A stretch of 40,054 bases of DNA, from contig NZ_VDGI01000026.1 of NCBI RefSeq assembly GCF_006861825.1, forward strand, positions 1 to 40,054, in the 5' to 3' direction. The DNA comes from Psychrobacillus vulpis. Lineage in GTDB: Bacteria; Bacillota; Bacilli; Bacillales_A; Planococcaceae. Shown one piece after another: positions 24,153-32,958 of the stretch. The translations under genes and the position numbers were made by a program. How positions within the stretch are numbered: the first letter of the stretch is position 1; every line of letters starts with the position of its first letter. Under the pieces are notes generated by a model, which was not told the DNA's origin, searched no databases, and worked only from the letters and a program-made list of their open reading frames with translations.

Positions 24153-25097
24153 TTGAAGTATTTATTGTATAAAGCGTCTACTTTCACTTTAACGATTACG
24201 TTTATTTCAATTATTATTTTCTTTGTATTTCAAATAATACCAGGAAATCCTGCTCAAATAATTTTAGGAATTGATGCAGATGAACAACAGGTTATTCAAC
24301 TAGAGGAAAAATTAGGATTAAACGAACCTCCTTTAGAGCGCTATATCGATTGGATTAAGGGGGTATTTCAGGGAGACTTAGGTGACTCCTTGAAATACCA
24401 AATCCCTGTTATGGATATTTTAAAAGATCGTATTCCAGTTACATTTTCTTTAGCAATACTATCCATTCTATTCACCGTACTAATTGGCATTCCATTAGGG
24501 ATATTAATAGCTCGTACAGATGGTAAATGGTATTCGGTAGTTCTTTCAATCTTTACACAATTAGGCATTGCAATTCCTTCTTTTTGGTTTGGCTTTCTTT
24601 TAATTCTATTATTTGCGGTTATATTAAATTGGTTCCCAACTTTCGGTTATGTACCTTGGTCTGACGACTTTTGGGGTGCACTCAAGTCTTTCTTTTTACC
24701 ATCGCTTGCAATTGCTGTAACCAATATTGCTGTAGTTATTAGATATTTAAGAAACACGATTCTTGATCAATCAAAAATGGATTATGTGAGAACTGCTAGA
24801 GTAAAAGGATTAAGTGAACGTTCTATTGTTTACGGGCATGTATTAAGAAATGCCTTCCTACCCGTTTTAACAATTATGGGAATGATTATTGCAGATACAA
24901 TAGGAGGCAGTATAATCATAGAAAATGTTTTTGCTTTGCCAGGTTTAGGAAATTTATTAATTCAATCTATCACTTCCCGTGATTTTCCATTAATACAATC
25001 AATGGTTATGTACATTGCCATTTTTGTTGTCATAATTAACTTTTTAATTGACTTACTTTATCGAATTATCGATCCAAGAATCCGTTTGAAAGGTTGA
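24153..25097 (+). CDS. Opp/Dpp-type ABC transporter permease (B-type)
   Basis: A 314-residue permease with six membrane segments. It has the N-terminal FFVFQIIPGNPA motif of OppB/DppB proteins and the EAA-like coupling loop DYVRTARVKGLSERSIVYGHVLRNA (about 210-234). TTG start at 24153 with AGGGGATTT upstream. It overlaps the next permease gene by four bases (TTGA). Confidence 0.9.
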   Translation: MKYLLYKASTFTLTITFISIIIFFVFQIIPGNPAQIILGIDADEQQVIQLEEKLGLNEPPLERYIDWIKGVFQGDLGDSLKYQIPVMDILKDRIPVTFSLAILSILFTVLIGIPLGILIARTDGKWYSVVLSIFTQLGIAIPSFWFGFLLILLFAVILNWFPTFGYVPWSDDFWGALKSFFLPSLAIAVTNIAVVIRYLRNTILDQSKMDYVRTARVKGLSERSIVYGHVLRNAFLPVLTIMGMIIADTIGGSIIIENVFALPGLGNLLIQSITSRDFPLIQSMVMYIAIFVVIINFLIDLLYRIIDPRIRLKG

Positions 25098-25912
25098 GAC
25101 TTTTGAAAAGAAATAAAAGTATTCCCTTTAATATTGGTGTCACACTTGTAGTACTTCTCTTCCTGATGATGGCTTGCAGTCTCTTTTACACACCTTATGA
25201 CCCAAATGCAATGGAACCGCAGAATCGTTTAGCACCTCCTTCTATAGAGCATCCATTTGGAACTGATAACTTTGGGCGTGACATTTTGAGTCGAGTGATG
25301 GAAGGTTCTAAGACTGCGTTCTTAATCGGTACCTTATCAGTTACAATAGGTTTGTTTTTTGGTTTTTTGATTGGGGCGGTGGCAGGTTACTTTGGTGGCT
25401 GGATTGACGAGATTTTTATGCGATTCATTGATGCGATGATGGCGTTTCCGGGAATTTTATTAGCTATTGTCCTTGTTTCAGTTTTTAATACGGGGATGCA
25501 AAATACGATTATTGCTTTAGGGATTATGACTATTCCTTCGTTTTCCAGAATAGTAAGAAGTGGATTCATACAAGTTAAGGAATTTGATTTTGTGAAAGCG
25601 AGTAAAGCTAAGGGTGCCGGTTCAATGCGTATCATTGTCAAGCATATTTTACCGAATGTAATTTCATCTATTACTGTAGCAGTGACACTCAGTTTTTCAG
25701 GATCAGTTCTTGCAGAGTCAGGCTTAAGCTATTTAGGACTAGGTGTGCAACCTCCGGATCCAAGTTGGGGAAGAATGTTGAAAGAGGCGCAGCCTTTCAT
25801 AGTTTCGTCTCCTACTTATGTAATTATTACAGGGGGAGTCATCATGCTAATGGTACTTGGATTCAACCTACTTAGCGATGGAATTAGAGACCTGAGAGAT
25901 AAAAAGGCATAG
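25094..25912 (+). CDS. Opp/Dpp-type ABC transporter permease (C-type)
   Basis: A 272-residue permease of the OppC/DppC kind: N-terminal membrane segment, the HPFGTDNFGRDILSRVMEGS stretch (about 53-72), and the coupling loop DFVKASKAKGAGSMRIIVKHILPN. The start TTG overlaps the stop of the previous gene and has GAAAGG upstream. Confidence 0.9.
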   Translation: MRLLKRNKSIPFNIGVTLVVLLFLMMACSLFYTPYDPNAMEPQNRLAPPSIEHPFGTDNFGRDILSRVMEGSKTAFLIGTLSVTIGLFFGFLIGAVAGYFGGWIDEIFMRFIDAMMAFPGILLAIVLVSVFNTGMQNTIIALGIMTIPSFSRIVRSGFIQVKEFDFVKASKAKGAGSMRIIVKHILPNVISSITVAVTLSFSGSVLAESGLSYLGLGVQPPDPSWGRMLKEAQPFIVSSPTYVIITGGVIMLMVLGFNLLSDGIRDLRDKKA

Positions 25913-25923
25913 GAGGAAATGTA

Positions 25924-26904
25924 GTGTCTCAACCAATTTTAACAGTGGATAACCTAGAAGTAGCATTTTCATTCCCGGATGGAGAATTTAGTGCACTTCA
26001 AGGAATATCCTTTTCAGTTGAACCAAATGAAGTTGTGGGAATCGTAGGAGAATCGGGCTGTGGAAAAAGTTTAACTTCTTTATCCGTAATGGGAATTCTT
26101 CCTCGCAACGCTAATATTATTAATGGTGAAATCCAACTAAATGGAAAAGATCTAATAGGACTCTCCAATAAGGAATGGCAATCGCTTAGAGGTAACAAAA
26201 TCTCTATGATTTTTCAGGAACCAATGACTTCTTTGAACCCATTGCTTACAATTGGAAAACAAATATCAGAAGTGTTAAAAAAACATACTAAATTATCTAA
26301 AGAAGAACGGAAAAAGCGGACTATTGAGGTTATGAAAGAGGTTGGGCTTCCACGTACTGAAGAGCTGTATGCATCTTATCCTCATCAATTATCAGGTGGA
26401 ATGAGACAACGTATTGTAATTGCTATTGCTTTAATTGGAGAGGCAAATTTAATCATTGCGGATGAGCCCACGACTGCGCTCGATGTAACGATTCAAGCAC
26501 AAATTCTTGAGTTGTTTAGAGAAATAAAGCGAAAAAGAAGTACTTCAATGTTGTTCATTTCCCATGATTGGGGTGTAATTCGACAAATTTGTGATCGCGT
26601 ATTCGTCATGTATGCTGGACGTATTATTGAACAAGGAACAGTGAATGAGATAGTAAATAATCCAAAGCATCCTTATACGAAAGGGTTGATATTATCTATA
26701 CCTGATCATAAGAAAAGAGGAAAAGAATTACATACAATCCCTGGACGTGTTCCAACGCTTAAGGAACGAAAAGGTGGATGCCTGTTTGTAGATCGTTGTG
26801 CAAATGCTATGAAGATTTGCAAATATGAGTATCCTAAAAGCCTTGAGATTGGAGAACAAAAGGTTAGTTGTCATCTTTATACGAAGGAAGCTGAAGTAAT
26901 ATGA
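25924..26904 (+). CDS. Opp/Dpp-type ABC ATPase (D-type)
   Basis: A 326-residue ATPase: Walker A GESGCGKS (about 42-49), signature LSGGMRQR (about 157-164), Walker B LIIADEPTT and the switch histidine in FISHDWG. The C-terminal oligopeptide/dipeptide extension carries four cysteines (CLFVDRC, ICKY, SCHLY) of the pattern linked to an iron-sulfur cluster in some OppD/DppD proteins. GTG start after AGGAGG. It overlaps the next ATPase gene by four bases. Confidence 0.92.
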   Translation: MSQPILTVDNLEVAFSFPDGEFSALQGISFSVEPNEVVGIVGESGCGKSLTSLSVMGILPRNANIINGEIQLNGKDLIGLSNKEWQSLRGNKISMIFQEPMTSLNPLLTIGKQISEVLKKHTKLSKEERKKRTIEVMKEVGLPRTEELYASYPHQLSGGMRQRIVIAIALIGEANLIIADEPTTALDVTIQAQILELFREIKRKRSTSMLFISHDWGVIRQICDRVFVMYAGRIIEQGTVNEIVNNPKHPYTKGLILSIPDHKKRGKELHTIPGRVPTLKERKGGCLFVDRCANAMKICKYEYPKSLEIGEQKVSCHLYTKEAEVI

Positions 26905-27872
26905 TAGAGCCTATTATTGAAGTGAAAGATTTAACGAAACAGTATAAGATTGACAGAAAATACTTTTGGGCCAAGGATACGTTTGTTAAAGCTGTGAACA
27001 ACCTCTCTCTTCAGTTACATAGTGGTGAGACGTTTGGCCTTGTAGGTGAAAGTGGCTGCGGAAAATCTACCACAGGACAGATTATTTTGCAGCTAATTAA
27101 ACAGACAAGTGGAAAGGTATTATACAAAGGGGAAGACATTTCACGATTTTCTTCTAAAAGATTGAAGGCTTGGCGTAGGAAAGTTCAAATTGTTTTCCAA
27201 GATCCGTACTCCTCTTTAAATCCTAAGAAAACGATTCAGTGGACTTTAAACGAGCCATTGGAGATTCATGGAATAGGTACAAAAGAATCACGTCAAGAGC
27301 TTATTATCAAAACACTTGAGGATGTTGGATTAGATGCAAACTATTTAAAGCGAATGCCACATGAATTAAGTGGTGGTCAGCGTCAGCGTATAGCTATAGC
27401 GTCGGCTATTATATTGAATCCAGAATTTATAGTCGTTGATGAAGGGGTTTCGGCGTTGGATGTTTCCGTACAGGCACAAATTTTAAATCTATTAAAAAAT
27501 TTGCAGAGAAAATATCAATTGACATACTTATTTATTTCTCATGATTTAAATGTCGTTCAATATTTCTGTGATCGCATTGCAGTCATGTATTTAGGAGAAA
27601 TTGTAGAAATCATTAAATCGGATGAAACAAGTTTAATGCCCAAGCATCCTTATTCACAAGCCTTGTTTTCCTCCATTCCCCAAGCCTTTGATAATGGTCA
27701 AGAAAATATCGTTTTAAAGGGAGATATTCCAAGTCCAAGTGATTTGCTACCAGGTTGTACTTTTGAAACACGTTGTCCGTTAGCTATGGAGGTTTGTAAA
27801 AAGGTAAAACCTACATTCAAGAAAATTACAGAAAATCATATCGTAAGCTGTCATTTGAAAGAGGAGGCTTAG
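26901..27872 (+). CDS. Opp/Dpp-type ABC ATPase (F-type)
   Basis: A 323-residue ATPase: Walker A GESGCGKST, signature LSGGQRQR, Walker B FIVVDEGVSALD and switch histidine in FISHDLN. The Walker B region has DEGVSALD rather than the common DEPTSALD, a known variation in this subfamily. The C-terminal extension again has four cysteines (CTFETRC, VCKK, SCHLK). The start overlaps the previous stop as ATGA. Confidence 0.92.
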   Translation: MIEPIIEVKDLTKQYKIDRKYFWAKDTFVKAVNNLSLQLHSGETFGLVGESGCGKSTTGQIILQLIKQTSGKVLYKGEDISRFSSKRLKAWRRKVQIVFQDPYSSLNPKKTIQWTLNEPLEIHGIGTKESRQELIIKTLEDVGLDANYLKRMPHELSGGQRQRIAIASAIILNPEFIVVDEGVSALDVSVQAQILNLLKNLQRKYQLTYLFISHDLNVVQYFCDRIAVMYLGEIVEIIKSDETSLMPKHPYSQALFSSIPQAFDNGQENIVLKGDIPSPSDLLPGCTFETRCPLAMEVCKKVKPTFKKITENHIVSCHLKEEA

Positions 27873-27873
27873 T

Positions 27874-28692
27874 ATGAAGATAGGTGTGCTATCGGATATA
27901 CATATTGATAGAAATGCAGAGATGCTTAGTGGAGGACAAAGCTATGTAGAAATAGTGGCTGAAAAAGTTCGTTTAGAACAAATTCAGTTATTACTAATAG
28001 CAGGCGATATTTCAAACGATTATTTGACAAGCCTTAAGTTTTTACAGGAATTAGAAAAAGAATGTGCTTGTAAAGTGTTATTTGTTCCAGGAAATCATGA
28101 TTATTGGTCAAAAATAAACGGTATTACAGATACTAAATTGATATATGAAAAATTTAGAACGGACGCAACGACACTACTAGAAAAGCCTTGTCTTATAAAT
28201 GATGATTGGGCAATTGTTGGGAACTCTGGATGGTATGATCATAGCTTTGGGAATCCGAAATTTTCGCAAGAAGAATTTGCGAAAATGACATATAATGGTC
28301 GGACCTGGCAAGACTATTATTTCGTACATTGGGGTATGTCTAATCTGGAAATACATCGTTGGTTTTATAAAAAAATTGAAGAAGACCTACAAGCGGTAGA
28401 AGGACGAAAAGTTATTTTGATGACACATATCGTGACACATCCTGAATTTATAGTACCAATGCCAAATAGCGTGTTCGAGTATTTCAATGCATTTATCGGA
28501 AGTGATGAATACAAGAAACTATATGAGAAGTACAATATTAAAGTAAGCGTAATGGGGCATGTACACTATCGGAAAACCTTGAAGCTAAATGATACTACTT
28601 ATATATGCGCATGTCTCGGGAACTCAGACGAATGGCGGACTGGGGATCCAGTCAAAGAAATAGAAGCCTCTTTTGCTACATTTACTATATAA
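27874..28692 (+). CDS. Cytoplasmic metallophosphoesterase
   Basis: A 272-residue calcineurin-like phosphoesterase with every metal motif: LSDIHID (7-13), LIAGDISND (about 42-50), PGNHDYW (about 75-81), MTHIVTHPEF (about 185-194) and MGHVHY (about 227-232). No signal peptide or membrane segment. It begins one base after the preceding ATPase stop, with GAGGAGG just upstream, so it is part of the transporter operon and probably acts on the imported compound or a derivative. Confidence 0.88.
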   Translation: MKIGVLSDIHIDRNAEMLSGGQSYVEIVAEKVRLEQIQLLLIAGDISNDYLTSLKFLQELEKECACKVLFVPGNHDYWSKINGITDTKLIYEKFRTDATTLLEKPCLINDDWAIVGNSGWYDHSFGNPKFSQEEFAKMTYNGRTWQDYYFVHWGMSNLEIHRWFYKKIEEDLQAVEGRKVILMTHIVTHPEFIVPMPNSVFEYFNAFIGSDEYKKLYEKYNIKVSVMGHVHYRKTLKLNDTTYICACLGNSDEWRTGDPVKEIEASFATFTI

Positions 28693-28933
28693 ACTTAGGC
28701 TCAACATGAAAGTCTGTTCTTGACATAAAAAGCTATACAAAAGAACAGCTACAACCCTGATTCTCATCAGTCGAAAGTAAAACAGTAAACAACCGATTTT
28801 ATTGGGACGTAGCCAGAATCTTTTTTGTTCTTAAAAGTAGTCAAGTACATGTTTGGAATAGCCTAAATTTTACCATTCTTTCAAGTTTGAGTATTTGTTA
28901 AAGCAGGATGAGGAACGATATTTTTTGTTCTTT
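28693..28933. other. Gap with no recognisable gene
   Basis: The 241 bases between two converging genes hold only weak hairpins (for example CTGAT/ATCAG near 28758) and two similar T-rich stretches (TTTTTTGTTCTT near 28822 and 28923). No convincing terminator for the long operon was seen. Confidence 0.4.
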
Positions 28934-29302
28934 TTAGTTCCATTCCAATATTTCAATTCGATTACCAAAAGGATCATGTACATATATTCTGTTTGCTCCA
29001 GGTAAATCTGTATCTACAATGAAGCTGACTTCATTTTTCGTTAGATGTATCTTTAATGCTTCTAGATTTTCTATTTCAAAAGCTGGATGTGCTTTTTTAG
29101 CTGGAGCGAATGGCTCTTCAATACCGATATGAATCTGATAGTTGCCGAATCCGAACCATACTCCGCCTTTCTTTTTTAGCATTTCTGGCTTTTCTATTTC
29201 TTGAAAACCTAGTAATTCACCAAAAAATTGTTTTGCTATAGCTTCTGAACCTTTAGGAGCTGCTAGTTGTACATGGTCGATTGATTTAAAAATAAATGAC
29301 AT
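28934..29302 (-). CDS. VOC-family (glyoxalase/dioxygenase fold) protein
   Basis: A 122-residue single-unit VOC protein. Likely metal ligands are H10 (IDHVQLA), H58 (YQIHIG) and E117 (NRIEILEW), the standard triad. Members include glyoxalases and resistance proteins, but no substrate can be assigned. AAGGGGGA lies upstream of the ATG. It appears monocistronic. Confidence 0.85.
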   Translation of the reverse strand: MSFIFKSIDHVQLAAPKGSEAIAKQFFGELLGFQEIEKPEMLKKKGGVWFGFGNYQIHIGIEEPFAPAKKAHPAFEIENLEALKIHLTKNEVSFIVDTDLPGANRIYVHDPFGNRIEILEWN

Positions 29303-29493
29303 AATAAATCCCCCTTGTATTGTTCTAGTTTAAGCTTAACCTAAAGAGTGTGATTAGAAAATTTTATTGTATTTATAGATCTTCATAACTTAATCTTATG
29401 AGACGTCTAATAAGGCACATGTGAACTTCCTGAAAATGTGTTTTCGCTTGAAATAAATGGCTAAGCTAGACTAAATATAGCGTGAAAGCGACT

Positions 29494-29526
29494 AAAAAAG
29501 TTTCCACCTCTCAACATGGTGGAAAC
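29494..29526 (-). terminator. Minus-strand hairpin terminator
   Basis: GTTTCCACC (29500-29508) pairs perfectly with GGTGGAAAC (29518-29526); on the minus strand it is followed by TTTTTT. It would end the minus-strand transcript of the DUF1697 gene after crossing the 21-nt array. Confidence 0.75.
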
Positions 29527-29536
29527 TCATTTACAT

Positions 29537-29650
29537 TTGGAAACTTGTAAGTAAGAATCGGATAATGAAGAGTCAAAATCGGATAACCACTCGGGATAAT
29601 CGGATAATACAGCGTCGAAACCGGATAATCACCCAGTAAAATCGGATAAT
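29537..29650 (+). repeat. Six-unit 21-nt tandem array, core TCGGATAAT
   Basis: Cores begin at 29537 (TTGGAAACT, divergent), 29558, 29579, 29600, 29621 (CCGGATAAT) and 29642, every step exactly 21 bases. Unlike the array at 12018 all spacers differ, so the core is better conserved than its surroundings. The array fills much of the 29303-29693 gap between two minus-strand genes. Nothing else coding is seen there. Confidence 0.88.
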
Positions 29651-29693
29651 ATCATATAAAAAAAGTTCATGTTATTACTAGGCGGATACCTTT

Positions 29694-30194
29694 TCACATT
29701 TTTAATATGATCTTATTTACTGTATTTTGATTCCGCGCAGTAGAGATCATTTTAAGCTTCTTTTCAAAGAAAGTATTCGTAAATTTTGTCTGATGATAAC
29801 TTTTTGTAAGATTTATTATCACATTTCTACGATTCAACACGACAAATTCGTCATCAACTAAACTACGGAGCAATGCTTGCTGTTCATCAGAAATTTCTTT
29901 TTCTAAAAACATGACATATACTTGCTCTTTTAAAAAAGTAGAATTCTGTTGAATTTCTTCAAGCTCTTCCTTCGACCGAACGACAACGGGTATATCAAAT
30001 CCGTAGGTATCACGAAGCGAAGTTTCAATCTGCTGAACATTATAGGATGAATTATCAAAGATCACATTACCTGTCTGTATATACGTACGCACATTTTCAT
30101 AGCCCAACTCTTCAAATAGTACCTTTAACGATTTCATATCCACTTTATTTTTGTTCCCAAGATTGATACCCCTTAGCAAAGCAACGTGTGACAT
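29694..30194 (-). CDS. DUF1697-family protein
   Basis: A 166-residue protein with the family's opening VALLRGINLGNKNKVDMKSL, then YIQTGNVIFDN and VVVRSKEEL. Function of the family is unknown. The start at 30194 (ATG) is chosen because AAAGGAG lies eight bases upstream; the in-frame TTG three codons earlier is too close to it. C-terminus matches the family (STARNQNTVNKI), so the protein looks complete. Confidence 0.85.
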   Translation of the reverse strand: MSHVALLRGINLGNKNKVDMKSLKVLFEELGYENVRTYIQTGNVIFDNSSYNVQQIETSLRDTYGFDIPVVVRSKEELEEIQQNSTFLKEQVYVMFLEKEISDEQQALLRSLVDDEFVVLNRRNVIINLTKSYHQTKFTNTFFEKKLKMISTARNQNTVNKIILKM

Positions 30195-30220
30195 CCTCAA
30201 CACTCCTTTAAGTTTTAACG

Positions 30221-30261
30221 AAAAACTCCTGCTTTTATCTTATCGAATTAAAAGCAGGAGT
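30221..30261 (-). terminator. Terminator of the ykoFEDC operon
   Basis: ACTCCTGCTTTTA (30225-30237) pairs perfectly with TAAAAGCAGGAGT (30249-30261); on the minus strand a T run follows (A run at 30221-30225 on the plus strand). It separates ykoC from the DUF1697 gene. Confidence 0.88.
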
Positions 30262-30273
30262 AAAATATTTATG

Positions 30274-31032
30274 TTAAAAATCAAGCCATAATCTATTCGT
30301 ACAGCTCAACACGAGCACTAGTAAAAACACAACAGCTAAAGCTGTATCTATTTTGCCAACCTTAATAACTTGAAAATAGCTGCTTCTTCGTTCTCCAGTA
30401 AAGCCCCGTGCTTCCATTGAGAACGCTGCTCGCTCGGCTTTTCGAACAGCACCTGCAAGCATAGGAATTAGTACTCGTCGAGTGCCAAGAAGCCGTTGAA
30501 ATGCATTTTTTTCTTGGGTGATTCCTCTCAAACGCTGAGCTTGCCCAATGTGCATAAATTCGTCCTTTAACACGGGCAAAAACTGATAGCCAACCATTAC
30601 ACCGTAAGCGATCTTTGGTGATAATTTTAATTGTTGCATTAAGCTCATGATAAAAGTGGTGGGATTAGTTGTTAAAGCAAACAAGAGCGATAGACTTGAA
30701 AAAGCGAGTACACGAAAGCTTAACGATAATGCATGATTCAGCTGTGTTTCTGTAACATGCACATTCCAAATGGACCAAATTACAGGTCCGGATTGATCTT
30801 CGGCAAAAACGAGTGTAGTCCAAAAGTAGCCGAATGCTGTCACGAAAAAAGGTAGCATAAATAATAGCCATTTCTTCCAATCAATGCGACTAAACAATAG
30901 TTGTAGAACGAGTATACCAATCCAAAATACGAAAGGGGTCCAAGGATCAAAGAAGAACGCCATCGTAAACATACAAATGGTAATCAATAAAAACTTCACC
31001 GAAGGATTCATCTTATGCAAAGCATGCTTCAT
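30274..31032 (-). CDS. ykoC: ECF transporter T component (YkoC)
   Basis: A 252-residue EcfT/CbiQ-family membrane protein that couples the ATPase to the substrate-binding subunit. Hydrophobic segments cover about 10-125 and the C-terminus. The two short coupling motifs are visible as QAQRLRG (about 163-169) and SMEARGF (about 202-208). It overlaps ykoD by 20 bases and has AAAGGA upstream inside ykoD. Confidence 0.88.
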   Translation of the reverse strand: MKHALHKMNPSVKFLLITICMFTMAFFFDPWTPFVFWIGILVLQLLFSRIDWKKWLLFMLPFFVTAFGYFWTTLVFAEDQSGPVIWSIWNVHVTETQLNHALSLSFRVLAFSSLSLLFALTTNPTTFIMSLMQQLKLSPKIAYGVMVGYQFLPVLKDEFMHIGQAQRLRGITQEKNAFQRLLGTRRVLIPMLAGAVRKAERAAFSMEARGFTGERRSSYFQVIKVGKIDTALAVVFLLVLVLSCTNRLWLDF

Positions 31033-32383
31033 GACGCATCAATCCTTTCGGAGGAAGAAGATGATGATTTTGAAGTAATCGCTCATCGCTCCAAACATCT
31101 TTCGCTGGAAACTTCCCAGTCAAACTGCCACCATCCATTAGTAGAACCGTATCTGCGATACAGTAAGCAAACTCCATATCATGTGTTACGATTAAAAACG
31201 TCGTTCCTTCTCGTGCTCGCTCATTTATTAATTGAAATAACTCAGACAAAGCAACAGCGTCCTGACCAGAAGTGGGCTCATCCATTAGAATAACTTCACG
31301 TCCATCAGAAAGCATCGCAGCAATTGCTACTCGTCTCTTTTGACCATGACTAATAGCAAACGGATGAGCATCAGCAATATTCTCTAGTTTCAGTCGAGAC
31401 AGCATTTCATCAATATTACTACCACCGCCGTAACCTATTTCATCTCGTACATTTTTTGTGAGAAATAAAAACTCTGGTGATTGTGGCACATATCCTAAAA
31501 AATCTGGCTGCACAGTTCCACTCGACGGGATTAACTGACATAGAGTTTTCATCAATGTGGATTTTCCACTCCCATTTGGACCTGCAAGTACGGTTATTTC
31601 ACCGCGACTTAACTGAAAACTAATGTCTTTTAAGAAAGATTTATCTCGAACTTTATTTACGGCAAGCGAAATTTCTTCTATTTTGCTACTATTTCGTTTT
31701 TCCAAAGGAGCAGCAACCTCCGTTTTATGCAACGGAATGCTTCGTTCAAAAAAATTGCCCCATAGGTCAAGCCGGTGTTCGATAGCTACTATTGTGATGG
31801 ACCGTTTATGTTGTAAATCATCTAACCACTCGATATATTTTTTTGCCGTATAGGGGTCTAAATGAGCAATAGGTTCATCTAACAATAAAATTTCTGGCTC
31901 CATAATAAGAGCACATGCTGTAGCAATCCTCTGTTTTTGGCCACCAGAAAGTGATTGGATAACAGCGTGTCGAAACTCGCATAAATCCGTTAAAGCCAGT
32001 ACTTCACTAATACGTTTATCCATTTCTTCACGATTGACATGCAAGTTTTCAAGGGTGAAAGCGAGCTCTTGTTCCACTGTTTGCATACAAAACTGGGAGT
32101 CGGGATCTTGGAAAACCGTCGCGATTCGATGATTTATTTCCCCGGGAATAAAATAAAGGCTATCTTTGCCGAAAAGTTTCACTGTGCCAGATAAAATGCC
32201 ATCGCAATTTTCTGGATACAACCGATTGCATAAATATAGTAAAGTCGTTTTTCCACATCCACTTGGACCTGTGATGACAACGCGTTCTCCTTGACTGATC
32301 GAGAATGAAAGCTCCTGAAGTACTGGATTTTCCTCGTCTGGATAGGAGAAAGTCACCCGTTCAAATTGAATGACATCATGCAC
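31013..32383 (-). CDS. ykoD: ECF transporter duplicated ATPase (YkoD)
   Basis: A 456-residue protein made of two fused ABC ATPase domains. The first has Walker A GPSGCGKTT, signature LSGGQKQR and Walker B LLLDEP; the second has GPNGSGKST, a changed signature ISHGQKRR and LMDEPTSGQD. The GTG at 32383 is chosen: AAGGTGAAG precedes it, it overlaps the ykoE stop by eight bases, and the ABC domain begins a few residues later. The frame is open upstream to an ATG at 32470 inside ykoE. Confidence 0.88.
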   Translation of the reverse strand: MHDVIQFERVTFSYPDEENPVLQELSFSISQGERVVITGPSGCGKTTLLYLCNRLYPENCDGILSGTVKLFGKDSLYFIPGEINHRIATVFQDPDSQFCMQTVEQELAFTLENLHVNREEMDKRISEVLALTDLCEFRHAVIQSLSGGQKQRIATACALIMEPEILLLDEPIAHLDPYTAKKYIEWLDDLQHKRSITIVAIEHRLDLWGNFFERSIPLHKTEVAAPLEKRNSSKIEEISLAVNKVRDKSFLKDISFQLSRGEITVLAGPNGSGKSTLMKTLCQLIPSSGTVQPDFLGYVPQSPEFLFLTKNVRDEIGYGGGSNIDEMLSRLKLENIADAHPFAISHGQKRRVAIAAMLSDGREVILMDEPTSGQDAVALSELFQLINERAREGTTFLIVTHDMEFAYCIADTVLLMDGGSLTGKFPAKDVWSDERLLQNHHLLPPKGLMRHEACFA

Positions 32384-32957
32384 GAACTTCACCTTTTTTC
32401 GAGCGGGAAATTGCATATCCTCTAAGAGAACCTGTTGCAAGTAACCCATCGGATAATGCTTTTCCTCCAAGGCCAGCGATCATTGCTCCGCTTAGTATTC
32501 GGATACCGAGCATTAACGCAACATAACCAGGGCTATACACTGCAAATCCACCTAGGAAATACCCGTACACGAAACTAAATACAGAAGAACCGACACCAGC
32601 TAACATCAATACCCACAAATCAAAACGCTTATATCGAGTCGCTGCAAACACTGCTTCCGCACCAAGCCCTTGAATCAAACCAGAGAGGATTAATCTTGGA
32701 CCAACTGCATTACCTAATAACACTTCAATTGCAGCCGCAATCGTCTCTGAAACCACCGCAGCACCCGGCTTACGAATAATATACATACAAATGATCGACA
32801 CGATGAACCATATCCCGAAAATCCATTCATACGCAATGGGACCTATAAATCCAGCCCAAATATTGCCGACATGCACGAACAATAAATATACAATTCCAAA
32901 CACTACTGCAAACAAAGACATAAGTACAATCTCTTTTAACTTCCAAGAGTTCAGCAT
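32376..32957 (-). CDS. ykoE: ECF transporter S component (YkoE)
   Basis: A 193-residue substrate-binding membrane protein with about six hydrophobic segments. It opens WKLKEIVLMSLFAVVFGIVYLL and contains IRKPGAAVVSETIAAAIEVLLGN, typical of YkoE. With YkoC and YkoD it forms the importer for the thiamine pyrimidine moiety or related precursor. It starts one base after the ykoF stop and overlaps ykoD. Confidence 0.9.
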   Translation of the reverse strand: MLNSWKLKEIVLMSLFAVVFGIVYLLFVHVGNIWAGFIGPIAYEWIFGIWFIVSIICMYIIRKPGAAVVSETIAAAIEVLLGNAVGPRLILSGLIQGLGAEAVFAATRYKRFDLWVLMLAGVGSSVFSFVYGYFLGGFAVYSPGYVALMLGIRILSGAMIAGLGGKALSDGLLATGSLRGYAISRSKKGEVRA

Positions 32958-32958
32958 A

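Noticed and set aside
22581-27872. Nickel importer (Nik type)
   Set aside because: No nickel regulator, urease or hydrogenase genes nearby; the RpiR regulator and hydrolases point elsewhere.
28720-28745. Promoter with TTGACA and TATACA
   Set aside because: The hexamers are only eight bases apart, far from the required 16-18.
31015-31293. 92-codon plus-strand open frame
   Set aside because: It lies antisense to ykoD and ykoC, which have clear domains and operon structure; there is no ribosome site.
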